Shown one piece after another: positions 1 to 8,188 of a DNA stretch of 64,000 nt. The stretch comes from an uncultured Clostridia bacterium (GTDB lineage: Bacteria; Bacillota; Clostridia; Christensenellales; Aristaeellaceae), in assembly GCA_947166385.1 (NCBI GenBank), contig CAMVEB010000008.1, positions 1 through 64,000 of the forward strand, written 5' to 3'. Both the position numbers and the translations under genes were made by a program. The notes under the pieces are model-generated. The model was given only the letters and a program-made list of their open reading frames with translations, was not told the DNA's origin and ran no database searches. Each line of letters opens with the position of its first letter. The first letter of the stretch is position 1.

Positions 1-710
1 CCAAGGCGACGCCCGAAGACTTTGACTTCGAATATATCTTCGGGAAGCTGGGCGTGCGGTGGCTGCACACCGGCGGGATCTACGCGGCGCTGTCCGAACA
101 GAGCTGCGAGACGGTGATCGCCGCCTGCAAAACAGCCAAGAAATACGGCACCGTCATCTCCTATGACCTGAACTACCGGCCCTCCATGTGGTCCGCGATC
201 GGCGGGCTCGAAAAGGCCCGGGAAGTCAACCGGGAAGTTGCGCAGTATGTCGACGTCATGATCGGGAACGAAGAGGACTTCACCGCGTGCCTGGGGCTGC
301 AGGTGGAAGGAAACGACGAAAACCTGAAGGAACTGAACCTGGACGGGTATTACAAGATGATCGCGGAAGCGGCCAGACAATACCCCAACTTCAAGGCGAT
401 CGCCACGACGCTGCGCACAGTGAAGACCGCCACGGTCAACGACTGGAAGGCGATCTGCTGGGCGGACGGCCAGGTCTACATGTCCAAGGCGTACGACAAC
501 CTGGAGATCCTGGACCGGGTAGGCGGCGGAGACTCCTTCGCGTCCGGACTGGTATACGGGCTGATGACCACCGGCGATCCCGAGGCGGCCGTCAATTACG
601 GCGCGGCCCACGGCGCGCTGGCGATGACTACGCCCGGCGACACCAGCATGGCCAGCAAGGAAGAAGTTGAATCCATCATGAAGAACGGAAGCGCCCGGGT
701 CAAGCGGTAA
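1..710 (+). CDS. kdgK: 2-keto-3-deoxygluconate kinase, PfkB family (5' partial)
   Basis: Sugar kinase of the PfkB/ribokinase family. It would phosphorylate 2-keto-3-deoxygluconate (KDG) to KDPG in the cytoplasm, after KduD in uronate breakdown. The reading frame is open from the first bases of the window (frame starting at position 3), so the N-terminus is missing; an internal GTG at 54 is not a real start. Near the C-terminus the ATP/anion-hole motif RVGGGDSFASG carries the catalytic Asp typical of PfkB kinases. The KDG assignment rests on context: uxaC, GH28, kduI and kduD follow on the same strand. The family call is solid; the substrate is inferred. Confidence 0.85.
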   Translation, partial: KATPEDFDFEYIFGKLGVRWLHTGGIYAALSEQSCETVIAACKTAKKYGTVISYDLNYRPSMWSAIGGLEKAREVNREVAQYVDVMIGNEEDFTACLGLQVEGNDENLKELNLDGYYKMIAEAARQYPNFKAIATTLRTVKTATVNDWKAICWADGQVYMSKAYDNLEILDRVGGGDSFASGLVYGLMTTGDPEAAVNYGAAHGALAMTTPGDTSMASKEEVESIMKNGSARVKR

Positions 711-742
711 TCCGGAGTGAAAACGAAAGAGGGAACAGCAAG

Positions 743-2158
743 ATGAAACAGTTTCTGGACAAGGATTTTCTGCTGAACACAGAAGCGGCGAGAAAGTTGT
801 ATCACGAGGCGGCGGAAGGCTGCCCGATCATCGACTACCACTGCCATCTGAGCCCGAAGGAGATCTACGAGGATATCCGCTACGAGAATATCACCCAGGT
901 CTGGCTGGGCGGGGACCACTACAAATGGCGGCTGATGCGGTCCGCCGGCGTGCCGGAGAAATATATCACCGGCGACGCGGAGGACTACGAGAAATTCCTG
1001 AAGTACGCGGAAGTGCTTGGCAAAGCGATCGGCAATCCCCTGCACCACTGGAGTCACCTGGAACTGCGCCGGTTCTTCGGATATGAAGGCATCCTGAACG
1101 CGCAGACTGCGCCGGAAGTCTGGAAGATCGCCAACGCGAAGCTGCAGAGCGAAGGGTACTCCGCCCGCGGACTGATCATGATGAGCCATGTGGATACGAT
1201 CTGCACAACGGATGATCCGGCGGACACGCTGGAATGGCACGAGAAGCTGGCCGCGGACAAATCCTTCCCGGTGACGGTGCTGCCGGCCTGGCGGCCGGAC
1301 AAGGCCATGAACCTGGAGAAACCCACCTATCTCGAGTATATCGCGCTGCTGGAAGCGGCGGCGGGGATGAAAATCAACTCCTTTGCCGACCTGAAGGCCG
1401 CGCTGGCCAAACGGCTGGACTTCTTCGCGGAGCGCGGATGCAAGCTGAGCGACCACGCGCTGAACTACGTCATGTACGCGCCTGCCGAAGAGGCGGAGGT
1501 CGAGAAGATCTTCCGGAACCGGATGGCAGGCACGCTGCCCACCGCGGAGGAGGAAGCGGCATTCAAGTATGCGTTCATGACCGCCATGGCCGCTGAATAC
1601 GCGAAGCGCGGATGGGTCATGCAGCTGCACTACGGATGCCGCCGGGACAACAATCCCGTGACCTTCCGCCAGATGGGACCGGACACCGGATTCGACTGCG
1701 TGGACAACTACGCACCTTCCGCCCAGACGGCCGCCTTCCTGGGCGCCCTGGAGGAAGCCGGCCGGCTGCCGAAGACGATCCTGTACAGCCTGAACACCAA
1801 TGACAACGCCGCGATCGACACGATCCTGGGCTGCTTCCAGAACAGCGAAGCGGTAGGCCGGATCCAGCACGGCAGCGCCTGGTGGTTCAACGACCACTTC
1901 GACGGCATGAGCGAACAGCTGAAATCCCTCGCGGCACTGGGCTACCTGGCCGGGTTTGTGGGAATGCTGACAGACAGTCGGAGCTTCCTGAGCTATCCGC
2001 GGCACGAATACTTCCGGCGGATCCTGTGCCGGATCTTCGGCGAATGGGTGGAAGAAGGATTCTATCCGGAAGACTATGAGACGCTGAAGGAAATCGTCCG
2101 CGGGATCAGCTATGAAAACGCAAGGGACTATTTCGGATTTGAGAAGAAACAGATCTGA
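743..2158 (+). CDS. uxaC: Uronate (glucuronate/galacturonate) isomerase
   Basis: 471 residues, the usual UxaC length. It isomerises D-galacturonate to tagaturonate or D-glucuronate to fructuronate in the cytoplasm. The N-terminal metal-site motif YHCHLSP (about residues 32-38) and the C-terminal segment with GMLTDSRSFLSYPRHEYF are typical of the amidohydrolase-like UxaC family. An AAGAGGGA-like ribosome site precedes the ATG. It lies 32 bases after the KDG kinase gene, as part of the galacturonate operon. Confidence 0.95.
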   Translation: MKQFLDKDFLLNTEAARKLYHEAAEGCPIIDYHCHLSPKEIYEDIRYENITQVWLGGDHYKWRLMRSAGVPEKYITGDAEDYEKFLKYAEVLGKAIGNPLHHWSHLELRRFFGYEGILNAQTAPEVWKIANAKLQSEGYSARGLIMMSHVDTICTTDDPADTLEWHEKLAADKSFPVTVLPAWRPDKAMNLEKPTYLEYIALLEAAAGMKINSFADLKAALAKRLDFFAERGCKLSDHALNYVMYAPAEEAEVEKIFRNRMAGTLPTAEEEAAFKYAFMTAMAAEYAKRGWVMQLHYGCRRDNNPVTFRQMGPDTGFDCVDNYAPSAQTAAFLGALEEAGRLPKTILYSLNTNDNAAIDTILGCFQNSEAVGRIQHGSAWWFNDHFDGMSEQLKSLAALGYLAGFVGMLTDSRSFLSYPRHEYFRRILCRIFGEWVEEGFYPEDYETLKEIVRGISYENARDYFGFEKKQI

Positions 2159-2192
2159 TCCGGAACAGAAATATCCGCAAGGAGGGAAACCC

Positions 2193-3746
2193 TTGGAAAT
2201 CCTGTTTGTTTCCAGCCGAAGCTGCACGGTGCTGCTGGATCCGGAGGGCGGATACGAAGCCCGGGAAAAGCACATCCTGTACCTGGACGGGGAAGAAGCC
2301 GGGGAGGAATACCGATCGGTCGCCTCCCTGTTCGACCTGGAACCGGATACCGAATACCGGCTGGAGAGCCGGACGGAAGACGGGAGAACGGAAACCGCCG
2401 TCTTCCGGACCAGGACGGAGGTCTGCACGCTGAACGCGCGGGATTTCGGCGCGAAAGGCGACGGGGAGACCGACGACACGCCGATGCTGCAGGCAGCAAT
2501 CCTGAGCTGCCCGGAGGGCGGGCGCGTGCTGGTGCCGGAAGGCAACTACGTGACCGGCCCCCTGTTCCTGAAAAGCCGGATGACGCTGGAGATTGCCGAC
2601 GGGGCAACCCTGAGCCTGCTGACAGACCGGGAGCGGTTCCCGATTCTTCCGGAATCGGTCGATGCGGACAACGCGGACGGGGAACTGCTGATGGGCCTGT
2701 GGGAAGGCAACCGGGAAGAAGGATTCGCTTCGGCGCTGACCGGGATCGACCTGACGGACACGGCGGTGATCGGGCAGGGTACGGTGGACGGCCGGGCCGG
2801 GGAAGGCGACTGGTGGATCCGACCGAAGGAAAAACGCATCGCCCGGCGGGGACACCTGCTGTACCTGCAGCGGTGCAGAGGTTTTACCGTCCAGGGGATC
2901 ACCTTCCGGAACAGCCCGAGCTGGAACCTGCATCCTGCATTCAGCGAGGAGCTGGATTTCCTCGATCTCCGGATCGAAGCCCCCTGGGACAGCCCGAACA
3001 CCGACGGATTTGACCCGGAATGCTGCCGGAATGTGCGGCTGCTGGGCACGGAGATCTCGGTCGGGGACGACTGCATCGCCCTGAAATCCGGGAAAATCGG
3101 CATCGGCAGGAAGTATAAACGACCCTGTGAGGATGTGGAAATCGCCTGGTGCGCCATGCTGGACGGGCACGGCGGCGTAACCCTGGGCAGCGAGATGGCC
3201 GGCGGGATCCGCCGTGTGCGGGTGCACCACTGCTATATGCGGGGCAACGACCGCGGGCTGCGGATCAAGACGAGACGAGGGCGCGGGAAGGACGGCATCA
3301 TCGACGATATTCTGTTCGAAAAGGTGCGGATGGAAGACGTGAAGATGCCCCTGATCGTCAACAGCATGTATTTCTGCGATCCGGACGGGCACAGCGAATG
3401 GGTGCAGAGCCGGGAGAAGAAGCCGGTGGACGAAACCACGCCACGAATCGGAGAGATCCGGTTTGAACAGGTGACAGCCACAGGGTGCAAAGCCTGCGCG
3501 GGATATGTGCTGGGACTGCCGGAGAGACCGGCTGAGCACATCGCGATGAAGGACTGCGTATTCACCTTTGACCCGGAGGCGGAGCCGCTGGTGCCGGTCA
3601 TGGCGGAACAGGCAGAGGCCTGCTGCCGGAGGGGACTGATCCTCCGGAACGTCGACCGGGTTACGCTGGAGGGCGTCCGGTACGAAGGCGTCGAAGGACC
3701 CTGGATTGAGACGGAAAACGTGAACCAAATCACGGAGAAAGCATAA
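2193..3746 (+). CDS. GH28 polygalacturonase, probably intracellular
   Basis: Glycoside hydrolase family 28 right-handed beta-helix enzyme that hydrolyses galacturonan. An N-terminal fibronectin-like stretch (about residues 1-80) precedes the catalytic domain, which starts near NARDFGAKGDGETDDTP. Catalytic signatures NTDGFDPE, GDDCIALKSG and HGGVTLGSE are present. The frame opens at 2112 inside uxaC, but a perfect AAGGAGG at 2179-2185 sits 7 bases before a TTG at 2193, so I choose TTG (517 residues). No signal peptide is visible, which suggests it acts on imported oligogalacturonides. GH28 is confident; exo or endo mode is not determinable. Confidence 0.92.
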   Translation: MEILFVSSRSCTVLLDPEGGYEAREKHILYLDGEEAGEEYRSVASLFDLEPDTEYRLESRTEDGRTETAVFRTRTEVCTLNARDFGAKGDGETDDTPMLQAAILSCPEGGRVLVPEGNYVTGPLFLKSRMTLEIADGATLSLLTDRERFPILPESVDADNADGELLMGLWEGNREEGFASALTGIDLTDTAVIGQGTVDGRAGEGDWWIRPKEKRIARRGHLLYLQRCRGFTVQGITFRNSPSWNLHPAFSEELDFLDLRIEAPWDSPNTDGFDPECCRNVRLLGTEISVGDDCIALKSGKIGIGRKYKRPCEDVEIAWCAMLDGHGGVTLGSEMAGGIRRVRVHHCYMRGNDRGLRIKTRRGRGKDGIIDDILFEKVRMEDVKMPLIVNSMYFCDPDGHSEWVQSREKKPVDETTPRIGEIRFEQVTATGCKACAGYVLGLPERPAEHIAMKDCVFTFDPEAEPLVPVMAEQAEACCRRGLILRNVDRVTLEGVRYEGVEGPWIETENVNQITEKA

Positions 3747-3764
3747 AGGGAGGAGATCGGTTTT

Positions 3765-4607
3765 ATGGATATTCGCTACAGCTGCAATCAGCGGGATTTC
3801 AAACGCTACACCACAGAGGAAACCCGGAAGGAATTCCTGATTGAAAAGCTTTTCACCCCGGACCAGGTGGAGGCAGTGTACAGCCATGTGGACCGGATGG
3901 TGACGATGGGCATCATGCCGGTGAAGGAAACCGTGAGCATCGACAAGGGAATCGACATCTGGCACAACTTCGGGACGGAATACTTCCTGGAGCGCCGGGA
4001 ATGCGGCATGTTCAACGTGGGCGGAGCCGGAAAGGTCACGGTGGACGGCACGGTATACGAGCTGGGATACAAGGACTGCCTGTATCTGACCAAAGGCGCG
4101 AAGGAGGTGCTGTTCTCCTCCGACAGCGCGGACAAACCCGCGAAATTCTATCTGGTATCGGCGCCGGCCCACTGCAGCTACGAGAACAAGCTGATCAAAA
4201 TCGCCGACGCGGCCAAGAAGCCCTGCGGCGACGCGGCGACCAGCAACAAGCGGGTTATCAACCAGTTTATCCATCCCTCCGTGCTGAAAACCTGCCAGCT
4301 GTCCATGGGAATGACGGTGCTGGAGAGCGGGAGCGTCTGGAACACCATGCCGGCCCATACCCATGAGCGCCGGATGGAGGTGTACTTCTACTTTGAAGTG
4401 CCGGAGGACAACGTTGTGTTCCACATGATGGGAGAAGGCCAGGAGACGCGGCATATCGTCATGCAGGGTGAGCAGGCGGTGATTTCGCCCAGCTGGAGCA
4501 TTCACGCCGGAGCCGGAACAAGCAACTATACGTTTATATGGGCTATGGGGGGAGAAAATCAGGCTTTTGATGATATGGATAACATCAAAACTACTGATTT
4601 AAGATAA
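3765..4607 (+). CDS. kduI: 5-dehydro-4-deoxy-D-glucuronate isomerase
   Basis: 280 residues, full family length. It converts 5-keto-4-deoxyuronate (from unsaturated galacturonate) to 2,5-diketo-3-deoxygluconate, a zinc-dependent cupin reaction in the cytoplasm. The cupin metal-binding segment HTHERRMEVYFYFE (about residues 196-209) is intact. A GGGAGGAG ribosome site precedes the ATG, 18 bases after the GH28 stop. It is followed 14 bases later by kduD, the next enzyme of the pathway. Confidence 0.97.
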   Translation: MDIRYSCNQRDFKRYTTEETRKEFLIEKLFTPDQVEAVYSHVDRMVTMGIMPVKETVSIDKGIDIWHNFGTEYFLERRECGMFNVGGAGKVTVDGTVYELGYKDCLYLTKGAKEVLFSSDSADKPAKFYLVSAPAHCSYENKLIKIADAAKKPCGDAATSNKRVINQFIHPSVLKTCQLSMGMTVLESGSVWNTMPAHTHERRMEVYFYFEVPEDNVVFHMMGEGQETRHIVMQGEQAVISPSWSIHAGAGTSNYTFIWAMGGENQAFDDMDNIKTTDLR

Positions 4608-4621
4608 GGAGGATCAAGACG

Positions 4622-5419
4622 ATGGATATGAACGCTTTCAGCCTGAAGGGAAAAATCGCGTGGATTACGGGAGCTTCCTACGGGATCGGGTTCGCGATCG
4701 CGGAAGCCTATGCCGCCGCGGGGGCGACCATTGTTTTCAACGATATCAACCAGGAACTGGTGGACAAGGGCCTGAAGGCCTACGGCGAGAAGGGCATCGA
4801 CGCGAAGGGCTATGTGTGCGACGTGACCAATGAGGAAGCCGTGCAGGCGCTGGTGAAGAAGATTGAAGAGGAAGTCGGCGTGATCGACATCCTGGTCAAC
4901 AACGCCGGCATCATCCGCCGGATCCCGATGATCGAGATGAGCGCCGCGGAATTCCGCAAGGTGATCGACGTCGATCTGAACGCCCCCTTCATCTGCGCCA
5001 AGGCGGTGATTCCCTCCATGATCAGCAAGGGTCACGGAAAGATCATCAACATCTGCAGCATGATGAGCGAGCTTGGCCGGGAAACCGTTTCCGCCTACGC
5101 GGCAGCCAAGGGCGGCCTGAAGATGCTGACCCGGAACATCTGCTCCGAATACGGCGAACACAACATTCAGTGCAACGGCATCGGGCCAGGGTACATCGCC
5201 ACGCCTCAGACAGCTCCGCTGCGGGAGCGCCAGGCGGACGGAAGCCGCCATCCCTTTGACCAGTTCATCATCGCCAAGACGCCGGCGGCCCGCTGGGGAA
5301 CGCCGGAGGATCTGCAGGGTCCGGCCGTGTTCCTGGCCAGCGACGCCAGCAACTTTGTGAACGGTCATGTGCTGTATGTAGACGGCGGTATCCTGGCTTA
5401 TATCGGAAAGCAGCCCTGA
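4622..5419 (+). CDS. kduD: 2-dehydro-3-deoxy-D-gluconate 5-dehydrogenase
   Basis: Short-chain dehydrogenase/reductase of 265 residues that reduces 2,5-diketo-3-deoxygluconate to KDG with NAD(P)H. The nucleotide motif TGASYGIG (residues 17-24), the NNAG segment and the catalytic YAAAK are present. AAGGAGG lies just before the ATG. Its position directly after kduI makes KduD the natural reading among SDR family members. This appears to be the last gene of the first operon, because a promoter-like sequence follows at 5464-5493. Confidence 0.93.
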   Translation: MDMNAFSLKGKIAWITGASYGIGFAIAEAYAAAGATIVFNDINQELVDKGLKAYGEKGIDAKGYVCDVTNEEAVQALVKKIEEEVGVIDILVNNAGIIRRIPMIEMSAAEFRKVIDVDLNAPFICAKAVIPSMISKGHGKIINICSMMSELGRETVSAYAAAKGGLKMLTRNICSEYGEHNIQCNGIGPGYIATPQTAPLRERQADGSRHPFDQFIIAKTPAARWGTPEDLQGPAVFLASDASNFVNGHVLYVDGGILAYIGKQP

Positions 5420-5463
5420 TGCCGTCCAAAAGCAAAAAAATTCTAAAATTTCCGATTTACATC

Positions 5464-5493
5464 TTTACTGAATCATACAACTTCATGTAAAAT
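5464..5493 (+). promoter_or_regulatory. Putative sigma-A promoter ahead of the uronide ABC operon
   Basis: TTTACT and TAAAAT are separated by 18 bases, with a TG one base before the -10 (extended -10). It lies in an AT-rich gap after kduD and 42 bases before the next gene start. It suggests that the transporter operon has its own start in addition to any readthrough. Confidence 0.5.
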
Positions 5494-5534
5494 AAGAGAG
5501 TGCTGAAAAAACAAAAAGATCCGGGGGTGAGCGC

Positions 5535-6152
5535 GTGCAGGGGAAGGGAACAATCGGCCGGTACCGGGCCATTGATCTTTCCCTGTTCGCGGTGATGCTG
5601 GCCGTGTTTGAGACGATTGTGGTCAAAGCCGGCACAGCATGGTTCCGGGAGGAACCCTGGATGGTATCCGTAACCGGGGTGATCACCGCCATCGTGATGA
5701 TGCGGTGGGGCCCATGGGCCGCGATCCACGCGGTACTGGGCGGGCTGGTCCTGTGCGCGGTCTCCGGAGCCGGCGCCCGGCAGCCCCTGATGTGGGCGAT
5801 TTACGGAATCGGCAATCTGGGCGGCATGGCGGGCCTGCTCCTGCTGAAGAAATGGGGCGGAGAAGCCATCCGGAACAACGTATACAGGACGCTGCTCTTC
5901 GGAGCGGCAGTGCTGCTGGGGATGCAGATCGGGCGAGCGCTGCTCTCCCTCATCCTGATCCGGGATTCCGGGGCGCTGATTCTGTACTTTACCCCGGAGA
6001 TTGTGACCATGCTGTTTACCCTGGTGCTGATGTGGATCGTCCGGCGGGTGGACGGCCTGTTTGAGGATCAGCGGCACTACCTGAAAAGGTTTCATCAGCA
6101 GCTGCTGCGCGAGGAGAGCGGAGGAGCTGAAGAAAAAGGAGGGTTCCAATGA
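5535..6152 (+). CDS. Small polytopic membrane protein of unknown function, coupled to the ABC permease
   Basis: 205 residues with about five or six hydrophobic segments (roughly residues 15-33, 43-60, 60-82, 85-105, 118-142, 145-170) and a charged C-terminal tail. The GTG start follows a GGGGTGAG ribosome site. The stop overlaps the ATG of the downstream permease by 4 bases, so the two are translationally coupled. The layout resembles an ECF-type S component or an accessory membrane subunit, but I recognise no signature motif. A role with the uronide importer is inferred from the coupling only. Confidence 0.7.
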   Translation: MQGKGTIGRYRAIDLSLFAVMLAVFETIVVKAGTAWFREEPWMVSVTGVITAIVMMRWGPWAAIHAVLGGLVLCAVSGAGARQPLMWAIYGIGNLGGMAGLLLLKKWGGEAIRNNVYRTLLFGAAVLLGMQIGRALLSLILIRDSGALILYFTPEIVTMLFTLVLMWIVRRVDGLFEDQRHYLKRFHQQLLREESGGAEEKGGFQ

Positions 6153-7255
6153 AAGTCAACGGATCGGACTACCTGGTCTTTGACAAGGAAGCCGGCGTCT
6201 GGCGGGAAGATCCGGAGCAGGCTGTCCGGGACGATGTGGAAAAACACTACTGGCGGAACGTCGGGCGGGCGATCCTGAAGGACTGGCGGCTGTACCTGAT
6301 GCTGGTCCCGATGATCCTCGTGTTCCTGTTCTGGCGGTATTTTCCCATGTACGAACTGCTCCGTTCCTTCAAGGTAGACGGGTCGGACGCTCAGCCTGTG
6401 GCCGAATGGGCATGGAAAGGCTTCTCCAATTTCCGCGCGCTGCTGATGGGAACGGGAGCTAACGCGTCCCTTTCCCAGGATTTCTGGCAAGCGCTGCGGA
6501 ATACCTTCCTGCTGAGCTTCTACGGCCTGCTGTTCGGCTTCCCGATGCCGATCATTCTGGCCCTGTTCTTCAACGAGATCCGCTCCAACGGAACACGCAG
6601 CATCCTGCAGGTGCTGACCTACCTGCCGAAGTTCATGTCGACGGTCATCATGACCTCTCTGGTGGTCATGCTGGTGAAGGGAGCGACCAACACCGGCGGG
6701 CTGACAGCGCCTCCCGGCGTCATTTCCCAGCTGCTGACTCACCTGGGGCTGATTCCGCAGGAAGCCGCGAACACCGGCCTGCTCCGAAGCGCCCAGTATT
6801 TCCGAGCGATCTACCAGGTCAGCGGTATCTGGGAAACGGCGGGCTACGACAGCATCGTCTTCTTCGCGGCGATCATCGCGATCTCGCCGACCAGCTATGA
6901 GGCGGCCCAGATCGACGGCGCCAACAAATGGGCCCAGATGCGGTACGTTGTGCTGCCGAGCATCCTGAGCACGATCGTGATCATGCTGATCACCCGGATC
7001 GGCTCGATGCTGAGCATCGGCTACGAAAAGGTGATCCTGCTGACCAACAACCTGGCCCGGGACAACGGAGATGTCCTGACAACGGCCCAGGTGGTCTCCA
7101 CCTTCGCGTGGCAGACCAGCCAGAGCAGCGGCAGCGCAAACGGCCAGCCGGGCATCGCTGCGGCGGCGGAAATGATGAACAATGTGGTGGGCATGCTGCT
7201 GGTGATCGGCGCCAACACGATCTCCCGCAAGGCGTCGAACGTATCGCTGTACTGA
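6149..7255 (+). CDS. Sugar ABC transporter permease (LplB/YteP type)
   Basis: 368-residue inner permease of the carbohydrate uptake family 1 type. A cytoplasmic N-terminal extension of about 45 residues precedes six membrane segments. The EAA loop that contacts the ATPase reads EAAQIDGANKWAQM (about residues 251-264). It overlaps the upstream membrane protein by 4 bases and is followed 16 bases later by the second permease. The surrounding pectin enzymes suggest oligogalacturonide as substrate; that is inference. Confidence 0.93.
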   Translation: MKVNGSDYLVFDKEAGVWREDPEQAVRDDVEKHYWRNVGRAILKDWRLYLMLVPMILVFLFWRYFPMYELLRSFKVDGSDAQPVAEWAWKGFSNFRALLMGTGANASLSQDFWQALRNTFLLSFYGLLFGFPMPIILALFFNEIRSNGTRSILQVLTYLPKFMSTVIMTSLVVMLVKGATNTGGLTAPPGVISQLLTHLGLIPQEAANTGLLRSAQYFRAIYQVSGIWETAGYDSIVFFAAIIAISPTSYEAAQIDGANKWAQMRYVVLPSILSTIVIMLITRIGSMLSIGYEKVILLTNNLARDNGDVLTTAQVVSTFAWQTSQSSGSANGQPGIAAAAEMMNNVVGMLLVIGANTISRKASNVSLY

Positions 7256-7271
7256 GGGGAGGAGAGAAACC

Positions 7272-8165
7272 ATGAAGAGAAAACTGGAAATCTCCGAACT
7301 GATCTTCAAGATTATCAGCTATGTGCTGCTGACCGCGTTCGCACTGTGCTGCCTGTACCCGTTCCTGTACGCGCTGTTCGCTTCCATCAGCGGGCGGCAT
7401 GCGGTGGAATACAACGAGATTGTGCTGCTGCCGAAGGCGGTGCAGTATGAAGCGTTCAGCTGGATGTTCCAGCAGGACACCTTCTGGAACGCCTACTCCA
7501 ACACCCTGTTCCTGACGATCTTCGGAACGGTGTGGTCCCTGGTGGTGGCCGTGCTGGGCGCCTATGCCCTGAGCAAAAAACGACTGATGTTCCGGAAGTT
7601 CTTCAACTTCTTCCTGGTGTTCACGATGTGGTTCAGCGCAGGCATTGTGCCACAGCGCCTGAACTACCTGGCGACGAAGAACGTGTTCCACTCCGTGGGC
7701 ATCATGGACGACAAATGGATGGTCGTCATCGCCATGGGTATGGCGGCGATGAACATCATCCTGCTGCGGAACGCCTTTGAGAACGTTCCCGGGGAGATCG
7801 AGGAGGCCGCCATTGTCGACGGCGCCACGGAAATGCAGGTGCTGCGGCGGGTATTCATCCCCATGAGCAAGAGCACCATTGCCACGGTGGCCCTGTTCTT
7901 CGCCATCAGCCGGTGGAACGGCTACTTCTGGGCGAAGGAAATGGTCTCCAACGACTGGGAGAAACCGCTGCAGGTTTACATCCGGGCCAAGCTGGATGAG
8001 CTGGTCTATGACCCGGAAACGATCAACTACTGGAACAAGAACTATGCGACGGACTCCGTGATCTACGCGCTGATCGTATGCTCGATCATCCCGATCCTGA
8101 TTATCTACCCCTTTATTCAGAAGTACTTCGCCAAAGGCGCTAACGCCGGCGGTGTGAAGGAATAA
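7272..8165 (+). CDS. Sugar ABC transporter permease (YtcP/LplC type)
   Basis: 297 residues, six predicted membrane segments, partner of the preceding permease. The EAA motif EEAAIVDGATEMQVL lies near residues 176-190. A GGGGAGGAG ribosome site precedes the ATG. The closing KYFAKGANAGGVKE tail is typical of the YtcP/LplC subfamily. The binding-protein gene follows after 23 bases. Confidence 0.93.
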   Translation: MKRKLEISELIFKIISYVLLTAFALCCLYPFLYALFASISGRHAVEYNEIVLLPKAVQYEAFSWMFQQDTFWNAYSNTLFLTIFGTVWSLVVAVLGAYALSKKRLMFRKFFNFFLVFTMWFSAGIVPQRLNYLATKNVFHSVGIMDDKWMVVIAMGMAAMNIILLRNAFENVPGEIEEAAIVDGATEMQVLRRVFIPMSKSTIATVALFFAISRWNGYFWAKEMVSNDWEKPLQVYIRAKLDELVYDPETINYWNKNYATDSVIYALIVCSIIPILIIYPFIQKYFAKGANAGGVKE

Positions 8166-8188
8166 AACTATTTTAAGGAGGCACCCTC

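Noticed and set aside
596-4505. Long minus-strand open frames opposite uxaC, GH28 and kduI
   Set aside because: They lie antisense to well-supported genes, have Pro/Arg/His-rich composition with no domains, and arise from high GC content. Similar antisense frames occur opposite gyrA, tex and the aro genes.
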